Source of the DNA: CAVRXQ01 sp963849105
GTDB lineage: Bacteria > Actinomycetota > Acidimicrobiia > Acidimicrobiales > Bog-793
DNA: 64,000 nt
Assembly (NCBI GenBank): GCA_963849105.1
Contig: CAWKGD010000001.1
Coordinates: 124,001-188,000 of the forward strand
Direction of reading: 5' to 3'
In this document: positions 35,214-44,421 of the stretch, one piece after another
How positions within the stretch are numbered: the first letter of the stretch is position 1
How the letters are laid out: the number at the start of each line of letters is the position of its first letter
Made by a program: the position numbers and the translations under genes
Notes under the pieces: generated by a model
What the model was told of the DNA's origin: nothing
What the model saw: only the letters and a program-made list of their open reading frames with translations
Database searches by the model: none

Positions 35214-36065
35214 ATGAACACGAAACCCAGGCGAGTGCGGAGAGCTCCGCCTTCGGAGCGCGCCAGGGGCGAGCTGGTTCAACTGCTGTGGGCTGGTGCC
35301 GGAAGAAACGAGAATCTCGTCTCGCAGTTCGTCAGGGTCGCGATCCGCGCCGTCGTTCAACAGCTCTTGGAAGCTGAGCAAGCTGAATTCCTGGGCGATC
35401 GCGGCCGATATGCGCGGCGCGCCGACACGCGAGGATCGCGAAACGGCTACGAGCCATTCCGTCTTCGCACCGAAGAGGGCGAGATAGAGATCTCGGTGCC
35501 CCAGGTACGCAACCTTGCCAAGCCTTATCGCTCCCGATTTGTGCGACACGTCGCTGATGACTCTGACGCGCTCGAACAAACCGTCTTGGATGCGTATGGG
35601 TGGTCGCTGTCGTCGGAACGTGGAGGGCGCGCCTTCAAGGACGCGAAGGGCGTCGCCCTCATCTCAGCTTCTGCTGCTTCCGAAGTCCTGGGGCAAATTT
35701 CCTCTGACCTGCGATCCTTCTTCGATCGCGATCTCTCAGAGCTAGCGATCGAGTACGTCTTCTGCGACGTCGTGCTCGAGTCCTCAAAACGACAACGGGA
35801 CAATCGCGCTCTACTCGTCGTGTGGGCGATCGACGGTATCGGGAAGAAGCACCTGTTGCACCTGACCGTTGGCGACAAGACGTCCGAGGTCGCGTGGAAG
35901 GCGCTGCTCCTCGACGTGATCGACCGAAACTCTCGAATGCCGAAAACCGTGACGACGAACGGGGCCGTCGGAACGATTGACGCCGTCGCGGCGGTCTTCC
36001 CGAAGACCGTCCGCCTCCGCCATTGGTTCGATCGGCCGACCGAACGCACCAAGGGAATCGAGTAG
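35214..36065 (+). pseudogene. Degenerate IS256/Mutator-family transposase
   Basis: The protein matches the first two thirds of IS256-type transposases: LLEAEQAEFLGDRGRY, GSRNGYEPFRLRTEEGEIEI, VPQVRN and the first catalytic Asp region YVFCDVV. The second catalytic motif TDG has become TNG (TTNGAVGTIDA), and after FPKTVRLRHWF the sequence jumps to DRPTERTKGIE and stops, so the region with the catalytic Glu is missing. The short end resembles the RTxRTKG motif near the normal C-terminus, which suggests an internal deletion of over 100 codons. Inactive. The upstream open frame from 35103 adds nothing recognisable. Confidence 0.8.
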
Positions 36066-36618
36066 TCGTTCCAGAGCCAGGCGGCGAGGGTGAGCCTCGG
36101 TCGCGTACTCCGAACAAGCGATGTACCGACGGTCCGCCCCGGCGGCGTCGGCGAAGAGCGGCGCCCGCAGCCCGATTTGGCAAGCACCGACGGGTGCTCG
36201 TGACCAGCAACACGACGGGCGTGAACGAGCGTTTTCCCGCGTGGCGCGCAGCCTTAGTCGCTGAAGCGGACGTCGTTCGACGAGCGCGCGTGCCCACGTG
36301 GTTCGCGCGTACGCGATTTACAGATGACTCATTCGAACCGACTAACGCGTGAACGGTTAGTTACAGGACTGTTTGCACTATTGACGTGGGATTTTGCCAC
36401 ATTTTCTAGCCCAAATGCGGTCTGAATTGTGATACAAACACGTTAAGGACGAGTGGGTGAAAACCGGTGGCTGCCACGTCGTGGTGGGGACTTGGGCTCT
36501 GGGGATCTTGGGGGTCGGCAGTGCGCTGTTCACACGTCGTGATGATGTTTGAACCCGCGCGCCCCGATCGCTTGCAGGGATCGGCAGACGCCGCTCCGAC
36601 CGGACCCGGAACGGGAAT
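36066..36618. other. 553-base stretch without a recognisable gene
   Basis: Follows the broken IS256 element and probably contains its right end and whatever was there before. Open frames on both strands lack ribosome-binding sites or family resemblance. An AT-rich patch at 36330-36420 may hold the promoter of the small LuxR gene that follows. No inverted repeat that I could take as an element end. Confidence 0.4.
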
Positions 36619-36858
36619 GTGAAGGGCATGACCGCGATGAGCTTGGAGACCTTTGAGAAACTGAGTCCGCGCGAGCAGCGTGTGCTGATGAAACTGATGC
36701 GCGGCACAACCGCCCGGCAGATCTGCGATGAGGACTGCGTTTCTCTTCCCACGGTGAGAAGTCAAATCCACGCGATCATTTCGAAGCTTGGAGTCAGCAC
36801 GCAGCTTGCCGCTGTCGTTCTTGCCTATCAGTCGGGGTGGCCTCCCGGCGACGATTGA
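36619..36858 (+). CDS. Stand-alone LuxR/GerE helix-turn-helix protein
   Basis: A 79-residue protein that is only a LuxR-type DNA-binding domain: LSPREQRVLMKLMRGTTARQ, then CVSLPTVRSQIHAIISKLGV. GerE of Bacillus has the same build. It has no receiver or sensor domain. GTG 36619, ATG 36628 and ATG 36637 are all possible starts and give 79, 76 or 73 residues. It sits at the right edge of the accessory island, opposite the PAS-LuxR gene on the left side, and may control the surface-protein genes between them; that link is inferred from position only. Confidence 0.75.
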   Translation: MKGMTAMSLETFEKLSPREQRVLMKLMRGTTARQICDEDCVSLPTVRSQIHAIISKLGVSTQLAAVVLAYQSGWPPGDD

Positions 36859-36925
36859 CTGGGGCGAGGAGCACTCGGCGGCCGTCTAGCAGCCGAGCCG
36901 CGTCGCGATAACTGACTCCGACGCC

Positions 36926-38626
36926 TCAGCTGGACAGGAGTGCTTCGACTGCGATTCGCAGTGATTCGAGTTCCTCGTTGGCGCGACGATGCGGGAAATC
37001 GAGGTCGCCTGCTTCAACCGGTGCCGACTTCACCTCGATGTAGGCCTTCAGCTTGGGCTCCGTCCCGCTCGGGCGGACTACGACACGTGCATCGTCGTCG
37101 GTGAAGAACGCGAGCACGTCCGAGGGGGGCAGGCCACGCGTGCCCGGCAGATAGTCGACGACGTCCGCGACCTTGCGGCCAGCGATCACCGTCGGAGGAG
37201 TTTTCCGTAGGTTCGCCATCATCTCTTCGATCTCGGCAATGCCCTCGGGTCCTTCGCGCCGCAGCGCAAGCTGGACGGTCGCGTGGACACCGAAGCGTCG
37301 CTCGAGATCGTTGAGCGAGTCGAGGAGTGTGCGGCCGCGCGCCTTCTCGTGCGCCGCGAGCCCTGCTACAACAAGCGCGGCGGTGATGCCGTCCTTGTCG
37401 GCGACCGCGTCCGACACCGCGAAGCCCAGCGCCTCTTCATATCCGAACAGCAGCCGATGGCCGGGACGCCTTCGGTGCGCGCGGGCAATCCATTTGAATC
37501 CCGTCAGCGTTTCCTCGAAGGCCACGCCGGCATCTTCGGCGATGGCACTGAGCATCCGCGACGAAACAATCGTCGTCGCGACGAGCCGGTCCGAACCAGC
37601 GCTCGTCGCAATGAGGTGGCGGCCAAGGATCGAGCCGAGCTCGTTTCCCGAAAGGACGCGATAACGACCGGGTGCGTCGCGCACGGCGATCGCGAGGCGG
37701 TCCGCATCGGGGTCGTTCGCGACGACGAGGTCAACGTCATACTTGATCGCCTCCGCGAGGGCGAGGTCGAGCGCGCCGGGTTCTTCGGGGTTCGGGAACT
37801 TGACGGTCGAGAATTCAGGATCGGGCTCGATCTGCGCGGGCACCGGAATTAGCGGCGCGAAGCCCGCCCGAGCGAAGAGATCTGGGACGACCGCGCCGCC
37901 GACACCGTGCATCGGCGTGTATACACACGAGAGCCCGCGCTCTGGGGTCGGCGCGAGCAGCGCGAGCGCGAGCTTCGCGTACGCGTCGAATAGCGCGTGC
38001 TCGTCAACAGCCTCGATGCGCGCCGACGCGTCCGCCGAAAGGGGTTCGACCGGCGGCGCGCCCAGATGTGCGCTCAACTCGGCGATGCGCTCGTCATCGG
38101 GCGGGATGATCTGCGCGCCATCGGGCGCGTAGACCTTGTAGCCGTTGTCCTGCGGGGGGTTGTGGCTCGCCGTGACCATCACGCCGGCCGCCGCCCGGAG
38201 ATGGCGAACCGCGAATGCGGTGATCGGCGTCGGCAAATGATGGACAAAGCGGCGCACGCGCACGCCCGCCGACGCCGCGACCTCCACGGTGTCGTTGGCG
38301 AATGACTCAGAGCCGTGCCTCGCGTCGCGGCCGACGACGATCCCGGCACGCAACGCGTCGGCCCCGCGCTCGCGGATCCATGCGGCGACGCCGGCCGTCG
38401 TCTGGCGCACGACGACGCGATTCATACGGGCCGGTCCGGCGCCGAGCGCGCCGCGTAAGCCCGCGGTACCGAATTCGAGTGGCTCGCTGAAGCGCTCCTC
38501 GATCGCCGCGAGATCTCCCGCCGCGAGGAGCCGCTCGAGTTCGACGCGGGTCCCGGGATCGGGATCCGCGTCTGCCCAGGCACGGGCGCGAGACACGAGG
38601 TCGCCGTCGGGTCGCATCGCGGTCAA
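36926..38626 (-). CDS. Alpha-D-phosphohexomutase family enzyme, probable phosphopentomutase
   Basis: A 566-residue PGM2/PMM-type mutase. The phosphoserine loop is TASHNPPQDNGYKVY near residue 150, metal loop NDPDADRLA near 300, sugar-specificity loop FGYEEALGF near 390 and phosphate-binding RPSGTEPKLKAYIE near 520. This subgroup includes enzymes that interconvert (deoxy)ribose-1- and 5-phosphates as well as glucose phosphates. Its ATG overlaps the purine nucleoside phosphorylase stop (38623-38626), so a phosphopentomutase role is the best reading: it would link PNP and DeoA to DeoC and the pentose phosphate pathway. Phosphomannomutase cannot be excluded from sequence. Confidence 0.88.
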   Translation of the reverse strand: MTAMRPDGDLVSRARAWADADPDPGTRVELERLLAAGDLAAIEERFSEPLEFGTAGLRGALGAGPARMNRVVVRQTTAGVAAWIRERGADALRAGIVVGRDARHGSESFANDTVEVAASAGVRVRRFVHHLPTPITAFAVRHLRAAAGVMVTASHNPPQDNGYKVYAPDGAQIIPPDDERIAELSAHLGAPPVEPLSADASARIEAVDEHALFDAYAKLALALLAPTPERGLSCVYTPMHGVGGAVVPDLFARAGFAPLIPVPAQIEPDPEFSTVKFPNPEEPGALDLALAEAIKYDVDLVVANDPDADRLAIAVRDAPGRYRVLSGNELGSILGRHLIATSAGSDRLVATTIVSSRMLSAIAEDAGVAFEETLTGFKWIARAHRRRPGHRLLFGYEEALGFAVSDAVADKDGITAALVVAGLAAHEKARGRTLLDSLNDLERRFGVHATVQLALRREGPEGIAEIEEMMANLRKTPPTVIAGRKVADVVDYLPGTRGLPPSDVLAFFTDDDARVVVRPSGTEPKLKAYIEVKSAPVEAGDLDFPHRRANEELESLRIAVEALLSS

Positions 38627-39444
38627 AGCCTCTCGGCAACCCCAGCCACGATGCGGGCCAGTGCCGGGGCGGCGGCGGCTCCCGCGGCGAGCACCTCGGC
38701 GTGGTCGAGCGGGGTGTGGGACACCCCCGCCGCCAGATTCGAGACGAGCGAGATGCCCAGGACTTCGGCCCCCAAGTGCCGGGCCGCGATCGCTTCGAGC
38801 GTCGTCGACATGCCGACGAGATCGGCACCGAGCGCGCGCAGCATCGTGATCTCGGCCGGCGTTTCGTAGCTCGGGCCGAGCAGCCCGGCGTAGACGCCCT
38901 CGGCGAGTGACGGGTCAACTTCGCGGGCGAGGCGGCGCAGACGCTCCGGGTATAGCGTGGTCAGGTCGACAAAGCGCGGACCGAGCTTTTCAGGCGGCGG
39001 CGGGCCGGTGAGCGGGTTCCGTCCGGTGAGGTTCAGCTGGTCGCGGATCAGCACCCGCTGGCCGGGGTGCATCTGCGGGTCGAGGCCGCCCGCCGCGTTC
39101 GTGAGGATCACCACGGGGGCGCCCGCCAGCACGGCGACGCGAACAGGGTGGACGACCTCGGCTTCCGTGCGCCCTTCATAGAGGTGATTGCGGCCGAGCA
39201 GCACGAGGATACGGCGGTCGCCGACCTCGAGGGAGCGGAGCTCGCCGTGGTGGCCGGCGACGGTCGGGGTGGCGAACCCGGGCAATTCGGACGTCGAAAC
39301 CGAAACGAGCGTCTTGCCGAGGGCGTCGGCAGCCGGCAGCCAGCCGGAACCGAGGACAACAGCGGCGACGTGTTCGGCGCCGCCGGTTCGCTTGGAAAGT
39401 GTTGCCGCCGCCTCCGCGGCGAGCGCGTACGGATCGTCGGACAT
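38623..39444 (-). CDS. punA: Purine nucleoside phosphorylase (trimeric type)
   Basis: A 273-residue PNP that splits inosine and guanosine with phosphate. Motifs: VVLGSGWL near the N-terminus, VAGHHGELRSLEVG with the phosphate-binding His, TNAAGGLDPQM, PSYETPAEI and the base-contacting SLVSNLAAG near the end. Length and motifs are those of the trimeric class rather than hexameric DeoD. First gene of a two-gene unit with the mutase. ATG start without Shine-Dalgarno behind a TAGCTT box 8 bases upstream. Confidence 0.95.
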   Translation of the reverse strand: MSDDPYALAAEAAATLSKRTGGAEHVAAVVLGSGWLPAADALGKTLVSVSTSELPGFATPTVAGHHGELRSLEVGDRRILVLLGRNHLYEGRTEAEVVHPVRVAVLAGAPVVILTNAAGGLDPQMHPGQRVLIRDQLNLTGRNPLTGPPPPEKLGPRFVDLTTLYPERLRRLAREVDPSLAEGVYAGLLGPSYETPAEITMLRALGADLVGMSTTLEAIAARHLGAEVLGISLVSNLAAGVSHTPLDHAEVLAAGAAAAPALARIVAGVAERL

Positions 39445-39452
39445 CGTCGCCG

Positions 39453-39458
39453 AAGCTA
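39453..39458 (-). promoter_or_regulatory. -10 box of a leaderless promoter for punA
   Basis: TAGCTT on the minus strand, 8 bases before the ATG at 39444. It lies in the 152-base divergent region with the beta-ureidopropionase gene. Confidence 0.45.
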
Positions 39459-39596
39459 GCTTTTCGGCGCGCCGCGGTTCCCGCTAACAGGAACGTTCGT
39501 GCCCTCCGTCTTGCTCGTCGTCTGCTGTCGAGGGAAGCTGACCTTGGGGTTCACCCGGCGCGACCGCACCGGTTGGACGACGGGAGCTGGGGAGCG

Positions 39597-40439
39597 ATGC
39601 CAGAGATCGTGAACGTCGGCCTCGTCCAACACCACTGGACGGGAGACAAGGCCTCGATGATCGAGGCGAATGTCGCGATGGCTCGCGATGCGGCCGCGCA
39701 GGGGGCGCAGGTCGTGTGCTTCCAGGAGCTCTTCTACGGGCCGTACTTCTGCCAGGTACAAGAGACCGAGTACTACTCGTTCGCGGAGCGCGTCCCCGAC
39801 GGACCGACGACGAAGCTGATGACCGATCTCGCCCGCGAGCTGAAGATGGTCCTCGTCGTCCCGGTCTACGAAGAAGAGATGCCGGGCGAGCTTTACAACA
39901 CGGCCTTTGTGATCGACGCCGACGGCAGCTACCTCGGCAAGTATCGCAAGCACCACATTCCACAGGTGCAGGGCTTCTGGGAGAAGTTCTATTTTCGCCC
40001 GGGCAACCTCGGGTACCCGGTCTTCAACACGTCCGTCGGGCCGGTCGGCGTCTATATCTGCTACGACCGTCATTTCCCCGAAGGCTGGCGCGCCCTCGGC
40101 CTCGGCGGCGCCCGCATCGTCTTCAACCCCTCGGCGACGAGCCGCAGCCTGTCGCAATACCTCTGGCAACTCGAACAGCCAGCCGCCGCCGTCGCGAACC
40201 AGTACTTCGTCGCGGCGATCAACCGTGTCGGCCAAGAGCCGCTCGGCGACGACGACTTCTACGGCACCTCGTATATCGTCAACCCGCGCGGCCAGCTCGT
40301 CGGCGACGCGGCGTCCGACGTGAAAGACGAAGTCATCGTGCGTGCCTGCGACATGTCGATGCTCGAGGAGGTCCGCAGATTGTGGGCCTTTTACCGCGAT
40401 CGCCGGCCCGACTCCTACGAGTCGCTCTGTCAGGACTGA
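39597..40439 (+). CDS. Beta-ureidopropionase / N-carbamoyl amidohydrolase (nitrilase superfamily)
   Basis: A 280-residue carbon-nitrogen hydrolase. The catalytic triad is visible: Glu in CFQELFYGPYF near residue 43, Lys in GKYRKHHIPQ near 115 and Cys in GVYICYDRHFPE near 149. It hydrolyses N-carbamoyl-beta-alanine or N-carbamoyl-beta-aminoisobutyrate to the amino acid, CO2 and ammonia, the last step of reductive pyrimidine breakdown. The next gene, 9 bases on, is the dihydropyrimidinase that makes its substrate. ATG 39597 is chosen for its GGGGAG site; the open frame continues upstream without family similarity. Confidence 0.92.
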   Translation: MPEIVNVGLVQHHWTGDKASMIEANVAMARDAAAQGAQVVCFQELFYGPYFCQVQETEYYSFAERVPDGPTTKLMTDLARELKMVLVVPVYEEEMPGELYNTAFVIDADGSYLGKYRKHHIPQVQGFWEKFYFRPGNLGYPVFNTSVGPVGVYICYDRHFPEGWRALGLGGARIVFNPSATSRSLSQYLWQLEQPAAAVANQYFVAAINRVGQEPLGDDDFYGTSYIVNPRGQLVGDAASDVKDEVIVRACDMSMLEEVRRLWAFYRDRRPDSYESLCQD

Positions 40440-40448
40440 GGAGCGAAC

Positions 40449-41852
40449 GTGCGCACACACATCGCGAACGGGGCGGTCGTCAGCGCGACCGGGACGACGA
40501 GCATGGACGTGCTCATCGAGGACGAGCGCATCGCCGCCGTCGCATCTCCGGGATCGGAGATCTCCGTGGCCTTTGCGAACGGCGCCGATCGGCGCATCGA
40601 CGCCACCGGGAAGCTCGTCATTCCGGGCGGGATCGACGTGCACACCCACTTCGACATGCCCTTTGGGGGCACGATGTCGAATGACACCTTCGAGTCGGGG
40701 ACGACCGCCGCGGCGTTCGGCGGGACGACCACGATCATCGACTTCGCCATCCAAAGCAAAGGGCACAGCCTGCGCGAAGGGTTGGACGTCTGGTTCGAGA
40801 AGGCGTCGGGAAGCTGCGCGATCGACTACGGCTTCCACATGATCGTCAGCCAGGTCGACGAGCGGTCGTTGAAGGAGATGGACCTGCTCGTCGACGAGGG
40901 CATCACAAGCTTCAAGCTCTTCATGGCCTATCCCGGCGTCCTGTACTCGACCGACGGCGAGATCTTCCAAGCGATGCAGAAAGCCGCGTCGAATGGCGCG
41001 ACGATCATGATGCATGCCGAGAACGGCATCGCGATCGACGTGCTTGTTGCGCAGGCGCTGTCGCGCGGCGAGACCGATCCGAAGTACCACGCGATAACAC
41101 GTCCTGCTGAACTCGAGGGTGAGGCCGCGTTTCGTGCGATCCAGCTCGCGCGCGTCGCCGGATCGCCGCTTTACATCGTCCACCTCACGGCGATGCAGGC
41201 GCTCGCCGCGGTCACCCAGGCCCGCGACGAAGGCTTGAACGTTTTTGCGGAGACCTGTCCGCAGTACCTGTTCCTCTCCGACGAAGAACTCGCAAGGCCG
41301 GACTTCGAGGGCGCGAAGTACGTCTGCTCACCGCCGCTCCGTCCGAAAGAGCATCACGCAGCGTTGTGGCGGGGCCTGCGGACAAACGACCTGTCGGTCG
41401 TCTCGACCGACCATTGCCCGTTCTGCTTCAAGGGGCAGAAAGATCTCGGACGTGGCGACTTCACGAAGATCCCGAACGGCCTTCCTGTCGTCGAGAACCG
41501 GATGGAGCTCATCTACCAAGGGGTCGTTCGCGGTGAGATCACGACGCCGCGCTGGGTGGAAATCTGTGCGACGACGCCGGCGCGCATGTTCGGCCTCTAT
41601 CCGAAAAAAGGTGTGATCCAAGCCGGGTCGGACGCCGACATCGTCGTCTACGACCCGGACGCGACCCACGTCATCTCGGCGTCGACCCACCATATGCGCG
41701 TCGACTACTCGTTGTTCGAAGGACTCCAGGTGACGGGCCAAGTCGAGACGGTGCTCTCACGGGGCGAGATCGTGATCGACAACGGCACTTTCACCGGGCA
41801 CAAGGGCCGAGGACAGTACCTCGAGCGGGGAACGAACCAGTACCTGCTATGA
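40449..41852 (+). CDS. Dihydropyrimidinase / D-hydantoinase
   Basis: A 467-residue cyclic amidohydrolase that opens 5,6-dihydrouracil or dihydrothymine. Zinc ligands: GGIDVHTHFDMPF near residue 60, the carboxylated Lys in GITSFKLFMAYPG near 155, IMMHAEN, PLYIVHLT and the last Asp in VSTDHCPF. C-terminal stretch ADIVVYDP and HHMRVDYSLFEG are typical. GTG start 9 bases after the amidohydrolase, so one operon. 51 bases later follows the LLM oxidoreductase. Confidence 0.94.
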   Translation: MRTHIANGAVVSATGTTSMDVLIEDERIAAVASPGSEISVAFANGADRRIDATGKLVIPGGIDVHTHFDMPFGGTMSNDTFESGTTAAAFGGTTTIIDFAIQSKGHSLREGLDVWFEKASGSCAIDYGFHMIVSQVDERSLKEMDLLVDEGITSFKLFMAYPGVLYSTDGEIFQAMQKAASNGATIMMHAENGIAIDVLVAQALSRGETDPKYHAITRPAELEGEAAFRAIQLARVAGSPLYIVHLTAMQALAAVTQARDEGLNVFAETCPQYLFLSDEELARPDFEGAKYVCSPPLRPKEHHAALWRGLRTNDLSVVSTDHCPFCFKGQKDLGRGDFTKIPNGLPVVENRMELIYQGVVRGEITTPRWVEICATTPARMFGLYPKKGVIQAGSDADIVVYDPDATHVISASTHHMRVDYSLFEGLQVTGQVETVLSRGEIVIDNGTFTGHKGRGQYLERGTNQYLL

Positions 41853-41903
41853 GGAGCTCACGCGTCCGGCGCGCGCGTTCAGTGGCGGGCTGAGGAGGTC
41901 GAG

Positions 41904-42902
41904 ATGGAACTCGGTCTTGTCTTGCAAACCGACCCACCGGCGAGTCGTCTCGTCGAACTCGCTCGCCGCGCCGAGGAGGCAGGGTTCACCCACCTTTGGA
42001 CATTCGACTCGCACATTTTGTGGCAGGAGCCGTTTGTCATCTATTCGCGCATTCTGGGGGCGACCGAGTCGATCATCGTCGGTCCGATGGTGACGAACCC
42101 GTTGACGCGGGACCCGACGGTGACTGCGTCGTTGTTCGCGACGCTGAACGACATGTACGGCAACCGGACGGTGTGCGGGATCGGCCGCGGCGACTCGGCG
42201 GTGCGTGTTCGCGGCGGCACGCCGGCGACCCTCGGCACGCTCGAGGGCGCCATCGAGACGATCCGGGCGCTCGCGAACGGCGCGGAGATCGAACTTCGTG
42301 GCACGTCCGTCCGGATCCCTTGGGTGAAGGGCGGCTTCCTCGAGGTTTGGATGGCCGCCTACGGCCCGAAGGCCCTCGACCTCGCTGGACGGGTCGCAGA
42401 CGGCCTCATCCTGCAGCTCGCCGACCCCTATCTCGTCGAATGGTCGGTCCGCCACGCCCGCGAGGCACACGACACGTCGGCGCGCGCTGATCTGCCGTTC
42501 ACGGTCTGTGCCGCCGCGCCCGCCTACGTCGGGGACGACGTCGCCCACCAGCGCGACCAGGTGCGCTGGTTCGGTGGGATGGTCGGCAACCACGTCGCCG
42601 ATCTCGTCCGCCGCTACGGGGAGCGCTCGGACGCAGTCCCCGAAGCGCTCACCGCGTACGTCAAAGCGCGGCCCGACTATGACTACGCCCACCACGGCAG
42701 GGCGGGGAATCCCTCGACAGATTTCGTGCCCGACAGCATCGTCGACCGCTTCTGTCTCCTCGGCGATTCGGCGGCGCACATCGCGAAGCTCGAGGAGCTC
42801 GCCTCGCTCGGCGTCGATCATTTTGCGATGTACCTGATGCACGATGCGGAGGACGCCACGTTGGAGGCGTATGCGAACGACGTGATCCCCCATTTCGCGT
42901 GA
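41904..42902 (+). CDS. LLM-class (luciferase-like) flavin or F420-dependent oxidoreductase
   Basis: A 332-residue bacterial-luciferase-fold oxidoreductase with a GAGGAGG site 5 bases before its ATG. Visible are the opening GLVLQTDPPASRLVELARRA, FTHLWTFDSHILWQEPFV, VGPMVTNPLTRDPTVTAS and GRGDSAVRVRGG, and the cofactor phosphate region GFLEVWMAAYGPKALDLAGR. It looks like the TIGR03842 (CPS_4043) group, annotated as F420-dependent but with unknown substrate. It follows dihydropyrimidinase and beta-ureidopropionase in the same operon, which lacks a PydA/PreTA-type dihydropyrimidine dehydrogenase. Producing or consuming dihydropyrimidine is therefore the natural hypothesis. RutA, the pyrimidine monooxygenase, belongs to the same fold but this protein does not carry its typical length. 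Confidence 0.88.
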   Translation: MELGLVLQTDPPASRLVELARRAEEAGFTHLWTFDSHILWQEPFVIYSRILGATESIIVGPMVTNPLTRDPTVTASLFATLNDMYGNRTVCGIGRGDSAVRVRGGTPATLGTLEGAIETIRALANGAEIELRGTSVRIPWVKGGFLEVWMAAYGPKALDLAGRVADGLILQLADPYLVEWSVRHAREAHDTSARADLPFTVCAAAPAYVGDDVAHQRDQVRWFGGMVGNHVADLVRRYGERSDAVPEALTAYVKARPDYDYAHHGRAGNPSTDFVPDSIVDRFCLLGDSAAHIAKLEELASLGVDHFAMYLMHDAEDATLEAYANDVIPHFA

Positions 42903-42924
42903 ACGTGATCCTCGGAAGGCGTCG

Positions 42925-44421
42925 ATGATCGAGCACGAAGTACGCGTCCACCGGAGCGCCGACGCGTTCCCGCGCGAGGAGGAGCTCGCCTGGCAGCTCG
43001 CAGAGGTCGCGACCGATCCCGTCCCGATCGACGCCGACGTTTCGGAGATGATCATCAACCGGGTCATCGACAACGCCGGCGTCGCAGCTGCGGCGTTGGA
43101 CCGGCTCCCCGTCGCGAGCGCGCGCTCGCAAGCGCTCGCGCATCCCTACGCGCCCGGATCGACGATCTTTGGTCTCGCGCTCTCTCGGCGCGTCTCGCCG
43201 GAGTGGGCGGCATGGGCGAACGGCGTCGCGGTGCGAGAGCTCGACTTTCACGACACCTTCCTCGCAAAGGAGTACTCGCACCCGGCGGACAACATTTCGC
43301 CGCTAATCGCCGTCGCGCAGCAAAAGGGGATCGCTGGTGCAGAGCTCGTCGCAGCGATCACCACCGCCTACGAGGTGCAGGTCGACTTGTCGAAGGCGAT
43401 CTCTTTGCATGAGCACTCGATCGATCATGTCGCGCACCTGGGACCCTCGGTCGCGGCTGGTCTCGGCACGTTGCTCCGCCTGCCGACCGAGGTCGTCTAC
43501 CAGGCGATCAACCAGTCCTTGCACGTGACGACCGCCACCCGCCAATCGAGGAAGGGCCAGATCTCGAGCTGGAAGGCGTACGCGCCGGCGTTTGCGGCGA
43601 AGGTGGCGATCGAGGCGGTCGACCGGGCGATGCGCGGCGAGACCTCTCCGGCGCCTATATATGAAGGTGAGGACGCCGTGATCGCGGTGCTGCTCGACGG
43701 CCCGGAGGCTCGTTATCGTGTGCCGCTGCCTGGTCCTGGCGAGCCGAAGCGGGCGATCCTCGAGACGTACACGAAGGCACATTCGGCGGAGTACCAGGCC
43801 CAGGCGCTCATCGATCTTGCATTCAGAATCCGCGAGCGCATCCCGGACATTTCCAAGGTCGAAAGCATCCTCATCGAGACGAGTCACCACACCGACAAGG
43901 TGATCGGTTCGGGCGCGAACGACCCGCAGAAGTACGACCCCTCGGCGTCGCGTGAAACCCTCGACCACTCGATCATGTACATCTTCGCCGTTGCGCTCGA
44001 GGACGGGACCTTTCACTACGAGTCGTCGTACACTCCGGCGCGCGCCAGGCGTGCGTCGACAGTCGAGCTTTGGCGGAAGGTCTCGACGGTCGAAGACCCG
44101 CGTTGGACGGAGCGCTACCACACCGCCGATCCGGCACAAAAGGCCTTCGGCGGACGCGTCGTCGTCCGCCTGCTCGACGGCTCAGAGCTCAGCGACGAAA
44201 TCGCCGTCGCCGACGCGCACCCGCTGGGCGCCCATCCGTTCCGTCGCCCCGACTATGTAGAGAAGTTCCGCACGCTCGCAGAAGGGGTCGTCGCCGACGC
44301 CGAACAGGACCGCTTCCTTTCCCTCGCCGCTGCGCTCCCGACGGCATCGCCGGAGTCCGTCGCCGAACTCTCCTTCGTCGCCCCCGGGTGTGACGAAGGG
44401 CGCAGGAGCGGCATCTTCTGA
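42925..44421 (+). CDS. prpD: 2-methylcitrate dehydratase
   Basis: A 498-residue MmgE/PrpD-family protein, 22 bases after the LLM gene. Recognisable are NGVAVRELDFHDTFL near residue 100, HSIDHVAHLG, QSRKGQISSWKAY with the conserved Lys region, and the late LDHSIMYIFAVALEDG. It dehydrates 2-methylcitrate to 2-methyl-cis-aconitate in the propionate-burning methylcitrate cycle. The stop shares its last base with the ATG of prpB (TGATG). Catalysis by this family needs no iron-sulphur cluster, and none is seen. Confidence 0.92.
   Translation: MIEHEVRVHRSADAFPREEELAWQLAEVATDPVPIDADVSEMIINRVIDNAGVAAAALDRLPVASARSQALAHPYAPGSTIFGLALSRRVSPEWAAWANGVAVRELDFHDTFLAKEYSHPADNISPLIAVAQQKGIAGAELVAAITTAYEVQVDLSKAISLHEHSIDHVAHLGPSVAAGLGTLLRLPTEVVYQAINQSLHVTTATRQSRKGQISSWKAYAPAFAAKVAIEAVDRAMRGETSPAPIYEGEDAVIAVLLDGPEARYRVPLPGPGEPKRAILETYTKAHSAEYQAQALIDLAFRIRERIPDISKVESILIETSHHTDKVIGSGANDPQKYDPSASRETLDHSIMYIFAVALEDGTFHYESSYTPARARRASTVELWRKVSTVEDPRWTERYHTADPAQKAFGGRVVVRLLDGSELSDEIAVADAHPLGAHPFRRPDYVEKFRTLAEGVVADAEQDRFLSLAAALPTASPESVAELSFVAPGCDEGRRSGIF

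Noticed and set aside
39456..41183. Long minus-strand open frame opposite beta-ureidopropionase and dihydropyrimidinase
   Set aside because: Shadow of two clear sense genes; arginine- and valine-rich without motifs.
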